From Wolfiporia cocos (lineage: Eukaryota; Basidiomycota; Agaricomycetes; Polyporales; Phaeolaceae): a stretch of DNA of 64,000 nucleotides. The stretch is from the NCBI GenBank assembly GCA_029448655.1, contig JACCLO010000043.1:29428-93427 (forward strand), read 5' to 3'. Within the stretch, counting starts at the first letter, position 1, and each line of letters starts with the position of its first letter. The position numbers and the translations under genes were made by a program. Shown here piece after piece: positions 11,570-22,999 of the stretch. A model generated the notes under the pieces. It was not told where the DNA came from. It did no database searches and saw only the letters and a list, made by a program, of their open reading frames with translations.

Positions 11570-12460
11570 TGACACAGATCTAACTGTGGGACTCACCGCC
11601 TAATCCACAAGGTGAGGGGAATAAGCAGGCAAGCAGTCAGAAGGCGCGCAGAAGAGAGGTGAAGTTCTTCTAGGGCGCGCAGCGCCTAGAAGAACAGAAC
11701 TAACGACTAAAGGCGTTAAGCCCTATCTTATATACATGCTTATACTTGATTACGTAAGTAAGGGAATGGTCCTACCCTAAACGTGTTAGTCATATGCTTG
11801 CATAAGGCGATGGTGTCAGTATGGCACCATCCGTATATCATAATGATGCGATAAGGCATCATGCATAGGTATCTATAGTGACCATGCTAGCCAGTAATGG
11901 ACTTAGCCAGTAAGATACGAGGGATGGATCAGAAGATCCGCATACATGGTTACCGGGCCGGAGGCCTGGATCATAATGACGTCATGATTGGAAATGATGA
12001 TGTCATGGAATGTACTAGACCATGGGTCTAGAATAGTGATGCCATTATTGTGTAATGATGGCGTGCTATGGATTGGACTGGGCTGTAGGCCTAGGTCCAA
12101 TGGTGTCATAATTGGTAATGATGACGAAGGGGTTACATCATAGTGATGTCATAGCCAGGGGCTAGACCATATGATGTCATGATGATATCATTATTTGTAA
12201 TGATGGTATCATGGGTTAGAATAGACCATAGGTCTAGTCTTGTGACAGAGTGTCATGTAACATGTCATGCTTGATGACTAGCGTGTAAGCGCCGTGTCAT
12301 AGATGCTTAGTAGCGCGTAAGCACTCTTGGGCTTAGGTAATAACTGTTAGGTTACACCGGCATGTCGGCTTGTACTGATAAGTACAGGATAACTCGTAGG
12401 TATGCGTAATAATACCGGATAAATGGCAATTAATTGCGGAAAAATGTCAGATCTGTGACA
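11570..12460 (-). mobile_element. Solo LTR, 891 bp, in G1 pol (TSD AGATG)
   Basis: Runs from TGACACAG to ATCTGTGACA with TSD AGATG at 11565-11569 and 12461-12465. Read on the minus strand it starts TGTCACAGATC and has a TATA box near 11732-11742. The same family occurs in the opposite orientation at 15237-16109 (shared stretches around CATTTATCCGGTATT and TACGAGTTATCC). It is a relative of the LARD LTR but clearly a different family. Confidence 0.9.
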
Positions 12461-14140
12461 AGATGGGCATTATATCTGTCAAGATTTAACTTCTCCATGC
12501 ACCATAAACCAGGAAAAACCATGCTTACTGCAGACCCTCTGTCCAGGAGACCAGACCATGAAGAGGGGGTGGAACTCGACAATAGGAACAATATTCTGTT
12601 GAAACCGGAATTTTTTGTTAACTTTGCGCGAGAATTAGCCATCCTTGCGTTCGAGCCCCTCCATCAGTTGGTAATCCCAGATGACGAACTCCAACGAGAA
12701 ATACACAAAGCATTGCTAGACAACGAGGTAACCAAGGACTACAAAGGCCTATTGGAGTCAGGACCTCACGAATTCGGCAAGTCTCTCAGAGACTGGAACT
12801 ACGAGAATGGTCTACTCTTGTACCATAACAAGATCTACGTTCCCAAGGCACCAGAAGAGCTTAGAAATAAGGTCTTACAATTACACCATGACCACCCTAC
12901 TGCAGGGCATATGGGGAGATGGAAGACATACAAACTCATCTCACGTAATTACTGGTGGCCAGGACTAACCAACTCGGTAAAGAAATACATACAGGAATGC
13001 GACACATGCCAGCAAATGAAGAATCGCCCGCAAAAGCCATATGGACCCCTGATACCTAACGAAGTACCAGAAGCCCCATGGGAGATAATAACCATGGATT
13101 TCATTATGTACCTACCCAAGTCGAAGATAGACAACAAGGTGTATGACGGAATCATGGTTGTAGTCAATTGCTTGACCAAGCGAGCATGCTTCTTCCCCAT
13201 CTCCAGCAAATTCGGAACAAAGGATCCCGTAAGAGTCCTATACAGAAGGTTTTACCCAATACATGGGCTACCTAAACGTATCATTTCCGATCACGGAGTG
13301 CAGTTTGCATCCAAACTATTCGGCGAATGGTGTAAACTGCTAGGGATAGAACATGCCATGACTATGGCATATCACCCACAGGCAGATGGACAGATGGAAA
13401 GAATGAATCAGACACTTGAACAATACCTCAGATGCTATGTAAACTCGTATTGCAAAGACAATTGGTCTCAATTCCTGCCTACGGCGGAATTTGCATACAA
13501 CAACGCAGCGTCAGAGACTACCAAGATGTCACCATTCTACGTCGAGTTGGGAAGGCACCCAAAGGCTGGGCCAGCAGATTTAGCTATTCAGGCAAAAGCA
13601 GACCTTAATGAAATTGCAACCGATCGTTGGAACGCTCAGGAGCAAGCCAAAGCCGCAATGCAGTTAGCAGCTGACAGTATGAAGTGGTATTACAATCAAT
13701 CGATCCAGAAAGTACCCTTCAAGGTTGGAGACAAGGTTATGATAGACGTAAGGGATTACCAAACATCCGAAAGAAGTTTGGCCCCCAGGTACATCGGCCC
13801 GTTCAAAATAGTCGAACAACTGTCACCCGTGACTTTCAGACTACACATGGATGGCCAATACCGAGCCTATCACCCGGTCTTCCATGCGTCAAAGCTAACA
13901 CCATATACCGGCAAGGAAGAAGCTCCAGAACCAGATAAGTCAGGAGAATACGAAGTGGAGCAAATACTCAACCACAGATTCACACCCTCAGGAAAACTAC
14001 AATTCCTGGTGCGATGGTTAGGGTACTCCATGGGAGAAGACACATGGGAATATGAAGATGACTTCGTCAACACTAAGGAGTTGGTAGACGAATACAAGGC
14101 AGAACATGCCCTTAACGCACATACCGCTCCGCGAAGATGA
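12461..14140 (+). pseudogene. G1 pol: integrase and chromodomain
   Basis: The protein resumes with the end of RNase H, then an integrase zinc finger (H..H..CDTC, with NYWWPGL between) around 12880-13015. The catalytic core shows ITMDFIMYLP, ISDHGVQFASKLFGEW and HPQADGQMERMNQ (D, D, E). A chromodomain follows near 13950-14105 (YEVEQILNHRF, FLVRWLGY, DTWEYEDD). The frame ends at a UGA (14138-14140), but the same frame stays open afterwards and encodes a dUTPase, so the stop may be a CGA-to-TGA mutation or a read-through site. Upstream RNase H has lost a catalytic Asp, so the copy is probably dead. Confidence 0.9.
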
Positions 14141-14872
14141 CACACCCACAATATTCAAGTATTCGAACCAGATGACAACCCAGACTGGAAAGTTGGGGAT
14201 TGTTATCTATGGCCAGATGATTGGCCACTGCAGAGAGGTGAATTTACTCCGGAAGAATGCAAGAAAGTACGGAAGTGGTTAGTACGGGACAAATTCGGCA
14301 ACTCCGTAGAAGAAGGCACTTGCTTCAACGAATATCTCGAATTCGCAGTAGGACCCCAGGGCACATATCCAGAAAGAGGCACTGAACATGCCACCGGATT
14401 TGACATCTACTCAGCCGAAGCTACCAGGATAAACCCTCACACCACCATGCTCGTGAAAACAGACCTAAGAATCCTATTCCCTTATGGATTCAGCGGCAAA
14501 CTGGAGACACATTCTAGCATGGCGAAGAAGGGCATACAGGTACAAGGCAGAGTCATAGACTGGGATTACTGTGGAGAAGTGATAGTCATGCTCTACAACT
14601 TCACCGGATATCCATACATGGTTAACCATAGGGACAAGATAGCACAATTACTTCTGCAACCTGTCCCTCAACCAGAAATCCACCATAGTACAACCTACAT
14701 GTACAATCAACAATACTTGAAGGACACAGCTCGTGGTGACAAAGGCTTTGGTCATACTGGTAGACACTTGGGAGAAGTCAAAATACTCCCTCATGACTAT
14801 GAGGATTGGGACCGCCTGATGGAGCCCTCAGCGAGCAAGTGGCAAGATGTCGAACCACCGATCACCGAGTAA
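14141..14872 (+). pseudogene. G1 C-terminal dUTPase domain, downstream of an in-frame UGA
   Basis: Continuous in frame with the chromodomain ORF except for the UGA at 14138-14140. The first Met is at 14447, but the dUTPase begins earlier (ATGFDIYSAEA near 14393). Motif 3 reads VIDWDYCGEV, motif 4 DKIAQLLLQ and motif 5 RGDKGFGHTG. Motif 2, normally with RSG, is degraded (LETHSS). The domain would hydrolyse dUTP and limit uracil in retroelement cDNA. It stands at the very C-terminus of pol, next to the PPT, whereas the other Gypsy element in this window (G3) has its dUTPase between protease and RT. Confidence 0.85.
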
Positions 14873-14892
14873 CCTTTGCAGGGACCGCAAAT

Positions 14893-14908
14893 CTTGAAGA
14901 GGGGGTAA
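14893..14908 (+). promoter_or_regulatory. G1 polypurine tract
   Basis: TTGAAGAGGGGGTAA lies directly before the 3' LTR start TGTCAC at 14909, the usual plus-strand primer position. Confidence 0.75.
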
Positions 14909-16296
14909 TGTCACAAATTTTCCTATATTTTTCCCTATTTTTCCTAGACTTGTAGTCCAGTTTGTAGCATAGTTAGCGTAGCACGGATACTTGTAGATCA
15001 CGTGACCCAGTAGAACTAGATGCCGACGGAACCTTCTAGCAGGTTCCATCCCATTCCACAGATATCACATGTTAATGCTCATATGTGTGACCGCTGACTC
15101 ATTACACTTGTAGAGTCACCTGCCATCTGACTCATTCATAGTCATAGCGCATACGTTATCACTTACGGTCACATGCAACCTGACTCATACCATAGTACCG
15201 TAGGTCCTAGTAGTATTAGGGGTCTTGTATTGCATGTGTCACAGTATTATCTAAACGCCCTATTTTTCCGCTATCCGTAGCCATTTATCCGGTATTTATA
15301 CGCATAACTACGAGTTATCCAGTACTTATCCCATACGGCTATAACCTTACGGTTATTATTGCCCTTACGGCTTCTCAACGTACGCTTATGCGCTACTAAG
15401 CTAGAATGACACAGCGCTTACACGCTAGTCATGCCCCATGACACGTCCGGCTTGCAACCGTACCACGTCATAACCTACGTCATGGACTAGACCTACGGTC
15501 TTGTCCAGACTATGATATCATCATGATGTCACCACCATCATATGTCTAGGTCCCGACCTATGTATAGACACATGGCACCATACTGGCATCATACCCTCGT
15601 CATCAGTCTAGCCCTCGGGCTTACGACCAATGGCACTAATGGCTCGGCGCTCCGCCTTAGTCATTCCCCGGGATACAGCCTATGGCAGTTACCCCTCAAG
15701 ACTCGGCCTTCGGCCTTGTCGTCATACTGGTCTCAACCGCCCCCATGTGAATGTCTACAGGTAATATGATAGGTTCGCCATTACCGGCTTACCACGGTCT
15801 ATTTCTAGCACAATCACACATCTATGCCTTATGCCGATACCGTACCAGTATCACATGCTAACCCTTCTATTCGTAGATGGATCTTCCTTCCGTTGATGGT
15901 TACTCAGCCACAACGCCATACTAGGTACATACTGTATAGTAGTACCAAACATGTATATAAGATAGGGACTAAGCGTCCTATACGTCTTAGTTCTATTCTT
16001 CTAGGCTATGCGCCTAAGAATCCTCTCACTTAGCTGCACTAGAATAGTCTACCTTACCTCCCTCCCCACTGGAGGATAAGTGGTGAGTCCCACAGACTGT
16101 TCTGTGTCAGCATGTATATATACTGGAACAGTCTGAGCGTTACAACTCAGTTCTGTTCTCCTCGATATTGAGCTACTGCCTAACAAGCAACCTCATCGCT
16201 CATACACTTTTACTTGCTATCTCTTCTTGTGTGTGTATACCTCTAAGCCGCCCTCAAGAAACACTATTAGTGAGTATTAGGTTTGGGTTTGTGTCA
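14909..16296 (+). repeat. G1 3' LTR, interrupted (14909-15236 and 16115-16296)
   Basis: Starts TGTCACAAATTTTCC after the PPT and ends TTTGTGTCA at 16296. A solo LTR splits it. Without that insertion and one TSD copy it is about 505 bp. Its TATA box (TATATATAC, about 16115) is followed by a CTGAG/CTCAG stem-loop at 16133-16150 with loop CGTTACAA, the same feature as in the solo LTRs farther right. This links those LTRs to G1-like elements. Confidence 0.8.
15237..16109 (+). mobile_element. Solo LTR, 873 bp, in G1 3' LTR (TSD GCATG)
   Basis: TGTCACAGTATT to TTCTGTGTCA, with TSD GCATG at 15232-15236 and 16110-16114. TATA box near 15953 (TATATAAG), then AGTTCTATTCTTCT, like the LARD primer segment. 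It belongs to the family of 11570-12460, in the opposite orientation. Confidence 0.9.
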
Positions 16297-16741
16297 CCGT
16301 GATCCGTGATCGGGATTGGGTTGCCAGCCAATAGCAGTAAAGCCTGTTGGCTATACTTAGCTATGGTGCCATAGTTGCATGAGCATGGTGTGCTCATGAT
16401 GTCATAGGCAGTGTGCCTTGATGATGTAGTGGTCTAGCTAGACTGGCTAGACTGGGTGACGTAGTGGTGACGTGTCTGTCATGGTGACATATGTCGTGAC
16501 TTGCTTCTGGTGTTATCCATGTGGATTGATAGGCCGCGTGGTTGATAGAAGAGCTTGACTAATAGTCTATGACTAGCGTGTCGCATGTGTCGTATCAGCT
16601 TAATAGTGTGTAAGTACCTTGTGTAAGTGATAAGGGTTGGCAATGGGATAAGTCCCTGATAACTGATAGGTAGACGTATAAATCCTAGAATAATTGCTAT
16701 AAATAGCAGAAAAATGGCCATGTCCTGTAAATACTGTGACA
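16297..16741 (-). mobile_element. Truncated LTR, right part only
   Basis: Its end (GACGTATAAATCC, AATTGCTATAA, then AATACTGTGACA) is like the right end of the LARD LTRs, so this is the start of a minus-strand LTR. It begins abruptly at the G1 3' LTR end, so G1 probably inserted in this older LTR and the rest lies beyond the left window edge. Confidence 0.7.
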
Positions 16742-16776
16742 TGGCACAGACTAGTCAGTCTTAATGATGCAGCAAG

Positions 16777-17215
16777 TGTCACAGATTTTGGGTCCCCTTC
16801 AGTAATCAAACCAAGGCACTAGTGGTACTGAAGTCACATGATGGTTTGGCCCTCATCAGGTAGTATAGCGGTATAACATCTAGCATAGCGTGGCACCCTA
16901 GAGGCACATGACTTGCTTACATATACAGAGGCTGTGTAGATAGTGCATGGACCCTTACGTTAGGGTAGGCCCTAAGGCCCACCTGCGCTCATCCTCATGT
17001 ATATATAGTATGTCGTCTGAGGCTTACACCTCAGACTTGTCAATCTCGTTGTTGGGGGCGTTTCCCCTCTTAGCTGGCATTCTTAGTCTTGCTGGTCTTG
17101 TGTGCCCACCTCGCCTCGCTATGGCCCCAAGGCCCTAGCAACTAGGTGTTTGTACTCTACCTATTCGGTATTGGGGGTATATTAGATGGTAGTGAGCCTA
17201 TGCCACTTTGTGACA
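16777..17215 (+). mobile_element. Solo LTR, about 439 bp
   Basis: Starts TGTCACAGATTTTGGG. TATA box at about 17000 (TATATATAG), then an 8-bp stem GTCTGAGG with loop CTTACA at 17015-17036. The right end is taken as TTTGTGACA at 17215; no clean TSD was found, so the right border is uncertain. Confidence 0.7.
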
Positions 17216-17349
17216 AGCTCCTTGTAATCCTTAGTGACCTTGTTGTCTAGCAATGCTTTACAAATCTCTCGGAGTATCGGTTCATCCAATTCTGGCACCA
17301 CATGGGAGGTATCAAGAGCCATTGCCATGAACTCTCGCTCGAAAAATTC
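17216..17349 (-). pseudogene. Ty3/Gypsy pol fragment (between RNase H and integrase)
   Basis: The minus strand reads EICKALLDNKVTKDYKEL, closely matching the same segment of G1 pol (EIHKALLDNEVTKDYKGL, near 12700-12755). Only about 134 bp remain, wedged between two LTR pieces. Confidence 0.8.
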
Positions 17350-17545
17350 TGTCACAAATCTAGGTCACGCTAGATACTAGGACGTTATGGAGCAGTAACT
17401 AGGGTATATTCCCCCTAAGGTGGTGACCTGAATACAATAGGCACCAAGCATGGGAATATGAACTGCAGATATAGCCGGACCCTTGATAACAGCCAAGCTG
17501 TTATCATAGCCCTTTTGGGGGAGTGGCTATATTGCCACTCATGAG
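17350..17545 (+). mobile_element. LTR fragment related to the 245-bp LTR at 25767
   Basis: Starts TGTCACAAATC. It shares CATGGGAATATGAACT, a TATA-like ATATAGC, and a stem-loop TGATAACAGC/GCTGTTATCA followed by TAGCCCTTTTGG with the minus strand of 25767-26011. No matching right end was found. Confidence 0.6.
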
Positions 17546-17913
17546 CACATTGCATTGGGTCCATGGTGCGTCTTGTGATATCAGTCCTGCACTTCCATAA
17601 TTGACATCCAATGTGCTGCTTGACATGCTCACCACACTTGGCATGCCAAACCAGTACTCACACCTGATTGGCTAGTGTACATCATCAGGTGATAAGTTAG
17701 TTGTAGTAATTGGCACAAGATTGACAACAGAAAGTGTGCCCAGCGTCTGCAGACAATTCTCCTTCAGTGATGGGGGTAGCAGAACAGTGTTGAACTTTGG
17801 CACCTTGAGCTTCTCCATTCCCACACCTGGCCTGTGTCAACCATTGCATCTCTGGGGATTTGCATACTCAGCCTCACTCTCATTCTCATACACATTCAAT
17901 GAGGGCTTGTGTG
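17546..17913 (-). other. DNA-transposon-like remnant, left part
   Basis: Unrecognised AT-balanced sequence that continues after the nested LTRs at 18882-19248. The minus strand of the right part (near 18900-18985) includes words like ATAEFINAMQT and RWDINL, also found near 24430-24490 and 26590-26630. The three stretches therefore look like pieces of one old coding repeat. Product not identified. Confidence 0.4.
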
Positions 17914-18876
17914 TGTCACAGATTCTGAAAAGAGGTACCCCCCCCCTGTCTCAAACCCACGTTCTTGGGTAGTACCCCATCATGTGTCTTTGTATGGACT
18001 TAGCAGTGTAGCGTAATGGTACAGGTCGCCCCACCCATAGATGGTCACATGGTCAGTAGCTTAGATACTACAGCACATGACTTAGGTAGCACTCAGCAAT
18101 ACGCACAGACCCTGCCTTTAGGGTGGGTCTCTAGTATACAGTGACAGTGTTCCTCATGTACTTAAGCTGTGACACTCTGGGGCTTACTCCCCAGAGTGTC
18201 ACAGATATATTACTGTTGAATTCACCCTCACTATAGCTTTATGAGCACTGCTGTACATGCATGTGCCCCTCTACACTATGGTATTCCTCTCCCCTTCGTC
18301 CTGTAGTTACTGTAACAACCCTGCACCACTCGTCGATCAGCGCCCTTAGGGTAGGCGCACGTGCCTCTACCCATAACATGGTCACACTTTCATTACATAC
18401 TCATGACTAGTTACTGTTATGCCTGACCTCATAGTTACTGCGCACAGATCAGCACTTCAGGGTAGACACACTAGCGTACACGCAGATGTATATAAAGTAT
18501 GACAAATGAGGCCTTATGCCTCATTCTTAGGATTTTCGGCAATTGGGCCTAACCAGCCCCTTTCATTCTCTATGGCTATGGGCCACTCTGCTGTGCTGCT
18601 CATCTGACTTGACTGGACAAATGCCACAACCCCTAGCTGTCATCCCTCTAACTGAGCACCCAGAGTCAACGACAATACTAGGACACGCCAGCAGGCATAT
18701 ACGAGATCCCCAGCAGGGCCAGTCCCACAGACACAGGGTATGTCTGTGTCACAGAGCTGTTATTCTCGATGATGAGGCTTGTCCTCTCTTTACTCCAAGT
18801 CTTATGCATGCTAGTCCAAGGGTTCTGCTCTATGTGACAACTCTAGATGACGGTACACCCTTGGCATTTTGTGTCA
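17914..18876 (+). mobile_element. Solo LTR (outer of a nested pair), TSD GTGTG
   Basis: TGTCACAGATTCTG to TTTTGTGTCA with TSD GTGTG at 17909-17913 and 18877-18881. It is interrupted by the LTR at 18197-18751; the native length is about 403 bp. An 8-bp stem CTCTGGGG with loop CTTACT lies at 18175-18196, directly after CATGTACTTAAG. The inner LTR inserted at the last base of this stem-loop. Confidence 0.9.
18197..18751 (+). mobile_element. Solo LTR (inner of nested pair), 555 bp, TSD CAGAG
   Basis: TGTCACAGATAT to GTCTGTGTCA with TSD CAGAG at 18192-18196 and 18752-18756. TATA box at about 18488 (TATATAAAG), then a 7-bp stem ATGAGGC with loop CTTAT at 18506-18524. A terminal hairpin (stem CACAGACA) ends the LTR. 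Confidence 0.92.
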
Positions 18877-18881
18877 GTGTG

Positions 18882-19248
18882 AGCTCACACATGAGAGGGT
18901 CTGGCTCATAACTTGAGGTTAATGTCCCAGCGAGTTTGCATGGCATTTATAAACTCTGCTGTGGCTGGTGCACTGATGCTGTGGATGGGTGCTTAGTGCA
19001 CACCACACCATGCACAAGTTAACTACTAGAGGGGCAATGCAGGTATGCGCACAAGCTTTAGTCTTATTACTAGCATATATACTTGTAACCAATTGTATTT
19101 ATGGATTGTGTTTGGCAGCAACCTCGCACATTAGTCACTGGCATAGTGTGGTGGCTAACATGAGCTTCTATGTCCTCTACCCACTCTATTGTGGAGCACA
19201 CAACTTGGAGTGCACATCAGATGAAACATGGCTCTGCAATTGTCCTCT
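18882..19248 (-). other. DNA-transposon-like remnant, right part
   Basis: Continuation of 17546-17913 across the GTGTG duplication, ending at the LTR at 19249. No intact ORF. Minus-strand words resemble those at 24430 and 26590. Confidence 0.4.
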
Positions 19249-19851
19249 TGTCACCAGAAACTCCACCCCTAGGATATACGCTAATGCTAGGCTAGCGCTA
19301 GGGAGATGCACATGCATAGGTAGATAAGCATTCACTTATCTTATCTCAATATGGTCACATGTCATCACTGAGTAGTTACAGCATTACCTAGTCATGTGAG
19401 ACACAGTCACAGTATGCACAGGCCACGCCATTAGGTCAGGCCTTGTAGCTACAGTACGTAGCATCTCCATGTATATAAGTAGGTAGAATCTGAGGATTAC
19501 TCCTCAGTTCTACTCTTCTCGGCCTAGGGGGCATGTCCCCTGGGAACCTCTCAACCCTCTGCTGCATGTGCGTGTGAGCCAGCGGACTGCTCTGCAACAA
19601 GCCTGCTGCATCCTACTTGGACATGGGGGTCTCTATTTATTGCATCTCCTAGTTTTGTCTTTAGCCTGCTAGTCTGGGGGCATACCGGTACACTCATGGG
19701 TCAGTACCTCGGGCTTCATGGCAGGTCGTCTCAATAGACAAGCCATCCTGTTCTCCCCTACAAGGATGGGTAGCCTTTAGGCCTAGGTTAGAAGGTATAG
19801 AGGCATCCCCACTAGCATGGGTAGCATGGTCACAAGTATGTTCCCGTGTCA
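19249..19851 (+). mobile_element. Solo LTR, 603 bp, TSD CCTCT
   Basis: TGTCACCAGAAA to TTCCCGTGTCA with TSD CCTCT at 19244-19248 and 19852-19856. TATA box at about 19473 (TATATAAG), stem CTGAGG with loop ATTACT at 19490-19507, then AGTTCTACTCTTCTCGG. Confidence 0.9.
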
Positions 19852-21960
19852 CCTCTGCTGCTCAATAATCTCGGCTGCCTGGTGCAACTTGTGTATAGCA
19901 TATTCTATGTCTGTTTGGTCTTGATTGTCAGGCTAGGATGTGAAGGTGAGTATATCTCTATTTTACTTGTTATATACATACTGCAAACCCACTGCCGCTG
20001 CCAGCTCATGTGCGCAGCAATCCATCACGACCAGTTGGTGGGCCCTTTTGAGGCGAGGAGAGTATCTGAAATGTGATAACAAACTGGTGAGTCTCTCACT
20101 TTTGGCTCAATGATCTGCTGAAGTACTGGCAATGACACTACAGGGGCCTCTTTGGTGTCGGAATCTTGAAGCATGATTGGATCGTCCCAGCTGCCAGATG
20201 GTGTCAGCACCAGAACATGGGGCATTCACTCCATCCATGCATGATCTCTGGTAGACTCCGGTGGAGGTGCGACTATGCCATTCACCATGACGGTGTAGAA
20301 TGGCTGAACATGGAGCCACTGCACTGTGACCCACCACGATGATGGTATAGGTGTGGAAACTTCTTGCACAAGGTGCTTGTAGAGAAGGTACACATGATAT
20401 TTCTGAGCTCCACAGTTGCATGTCCACGTCATAATGTCTGTATTGTAGATGCTGTTAATTGGAGTCTGAGCAAGATGTTCCCGTGACCTTCTGAAGGCTT
20501 CTTGCATATGGGTAAGTGATCATGAATGCCCTTCACAATGCTTTGTAATGATCTGTGCAAGGGTCAGTTGATATGGCGGGAGCACTTTTGTGATGATTGC
20601 ATGCATGGTGAGATCAATGGGCAGGTGATTATAGCAGTGCAGAACTAGCTGCTTGAGATTCTGCCAGAGCACCTCAACCATCATTGTTATACACTTGCAT
20701 GGTATGCTTGATGTGTACACCACATGCACCCAGAGACACCAGCAATCATGCGAGTACCAGGAGCTCCAGAGGTAAGCTCATACCTCATGAAGATTATTGA
20801 GTTTATAGTGTTGATACATCTCATCAATAGCATCTTGTCGAATGTCCTTGGATGTTCAGCTCTGCCCATGCCATTTAGGGAGAAAATGGTGCTGTGATGC
20901 ATGCTTTGTGAAAAGCTAGAGGATAGGCAGTCGGTGTGGTGTCAGGCAAAAGACATAGCCAGGCTTTGCTTGCTTCATTGTGCTGATTGCTCTGTCATCA
21001 CAAGGTGAGCTTTCTTGGAGCTCTTCAAGTGCTTCTGCAAACTCCTCAACCTGATGCTGCAGATCATCTAGGTCTCAATCCCACTCAGCATCATTCCAAT
21101 TGTCATGTTTATGACCTATCCAGCCCATTTCTTCATCACTTTCATCTGCATGTAGATCAGGTGGGAGTATGCCCTGGCCACTCAGGTGTTCAATGTCAAA
21201 GTCTTTGGCATCTTCGGTTTCACTCTTCACAGCAGGATGGCCTGCCGGGATGGGCTTGAGTCTAAGTGGGGGCAGTGACAGGTGATGACAGATGGATACC
21301 CATCAATGAGAAGCCGGATGCGATGGAGAGGCTTCACAGGAGGGGCAGGTAGCTAGTACATATAATATGAATTAATGAGAATAAAGTCCCATTCCACAAT
21401 GTTGGAAATAAACAAACGACTGAGCCTGTCTGTTGCAGGTATGGTATGAAGTTAGCTTTGATGTAAGAGAACTCATGGCAAGCTTCATTGACATCATAGA
21501 ATGCAGGTGTCTCCTTGTTCTTTGCTAAGCACTGTTTCACTGCATGGAGTGCATGCCAGAAACATAGCTGATGTTTTGCCTGTGGCCATGTGTTCCTCAT
21601 TGCATTGATTTCTGACCAATCCTTGTCTGATAATGTATATTCTGGGTTGACACCAAGGTCCTTCAGCTCACCAAGAAATCTCTCAAGCACAACTTGCTTG
21701 ACACCCTTATCGGCTTCCTTGTTTGTCGATATCAGTAAGAACACAAGTGGAATACCCAACCCATGTGCATCTGCAACTGCACCAAACAGTCCAAAATTGG
21801 TCCTGTTTGTGTTCCCTAGACAGATTCAATCTCAGTAATTTACTTACGTAGCAAGCTTGCATAGCACACACACATGTTGAATCCATTGCAAGCTCCTGTG
21901 TATTGGAGGCCCACTCCTCAATAAAATCTGTGACTTAGAAGGCAACTGCCTGAGTGCTGG
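19852..21960 (-). pseudogene. MULE-like transposase remnant with SWIM zinc finger
   Basis: Read on the minus strand in order: a segment with AMDSTC near 21890 (possible first catalytic Asp); 21759-21334 with TLSDKDWSEINAMR and AKHQLCFWHALHAVKQ (second Asp and the H/W-rich block of fungal MULE-type transposases); an acidic linker near 21250-21000; 20729-20520 with MVEVLWQNLKQLVLH; and 20507-20226 with WTCNCGAQKYHVYLLYKH, a CxC..H SWIM-type finger. SWIM fingers are known at MULE transposase C-termini. The segments lie in different frames with stops between, so the gene is decayed, although some breaks may be introns. The superfamily call rests on motif memory, not on a search. Confidence 0.65.
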
Positions 21961-21984
21961 GCTCAGCTTGCACATCTAGCAGAG

Positions 21985-22900
21985 TGACACAGACTCACCA
22001 GTCTGTGGGACCGGCCCACAGGCCGGGGACAATCCCCCAAAGCCAGTGCATCAGTGCACATCCTAAGCCAATGGGTATGCAGGCAAGGCCCTTGGCTAAG
22101 GTACCACCCAGACGGGCAAGGTGAGGAGGGAGAGACCCAGGCAGACTGGCACACACACAGATGAGGTGGTGAGAGAGGGGCTACAGCCCAGACATCAAGA
22201 ATCTTAGAGATGGGGAGTAAGCCCCATCTTGTCACGGTTTTATACCACAAGATATTGACCCTACATCCCTCGCTTTAGGTCTCTTGGGGTTCCACTGAGC
22301 GCACGGTCTCCTCATACCTCTAGTTACCTCCACGTCAACCATCTCACATAGTACATCACGTTACCTGGTAGATAGTGCCTATGATGGGCACACATTCCGT
22401 CACCCGCATTATAACATCACAGTATGTACATCATATGGTCATGGTAGCACATGATCCCTTAGTTATGGCACACAGGCCATTACATTAAGGTAGTCATAGC
22501 ATACTGATCCATGTACATAAATACACCGGGATGAGGTCTTACAACCTCATCCTTTAGATTCTCGATGTTGGGCTATGCCCCTTTCTTCATACTGTCTGAG
22601 GGTGCACACCAGTCTTACTGCTGAGTTATTCACTTGCTCATCTGGGATGCACCATTGGCAACACATGTCGCCACCTCAGCAATGAGGTCACCCTGGTCAC
22701 CACTGCATTCCTCTGATGGTACCCTTGTGGATGTGTTGGATTCCCCGGCAGGGCTGGTCCCACAGACCTATGTAAGTCTGTGTCACATCTCTCTACCCTT
22801 TAAGTATGTACATGGGAGCGCAACATGTCTACCCTTAAGTGCTGGCCTGTGTGCAGCACCATCCTAACGGCTGAGGTAAGAGAGTATGTAAGCGAGCATG
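21985..22900 (-). mobile_element. Solo LTR, minus sense, split by the LTR at 22230; right end uncertain
   Basis: Left edge TGACACAGACTC. On the minus strand a TATA-like CATGTACATACTTAA (about 22800) is followed by a 10-bp stem AGAGATGGGG with loop CTTACT. This stem-loop is itself cut by the inserted LTR (22206-22229 and 22791 onward). No CTGTGACA end with a matching TSD was found, so the right border is a guess. Confidence 0.65.
22230..22785 (+). mobile_element. Solo LTR, 556 bp, TSD CATCT
   Basis: TGTCACGGTTTT to GTCTGTGTCA with TSD CATCT at 22225-22229 and 22786-22790. TATA-like TACATAAATA near 22513, then a 7-bp stem GATGAGG with loop TCTTACAA at 22530-22551. Terminal hairpin stem CACAGAC. 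Confidence 0.92.
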
Positions 22901-22999
22901 TAACTACTGTAGTGACAGGGAGTGACCATAATGTGAGTGATGCATGGGTGCGCACTACCCCGGAGTGCCTATCTACGGGGTCAGGTGGTCATTGCCAGA

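Noticed and set aside
17213..17220. A TSD for the LTR at 16777
   Set aside because: GCAAG on the left and AGCTC on the right do not match; the right border may be wrong or rearranged.
18159..18200. 16-bp perfect inverted repeat CTGTGACACTCTGGGG as a separate structure
   Set aside because: The outer half arises because the inner LTR starts TGTCACAG directly after the host stem-loop; only the inner 8-bp stem belongs to the host LTR.
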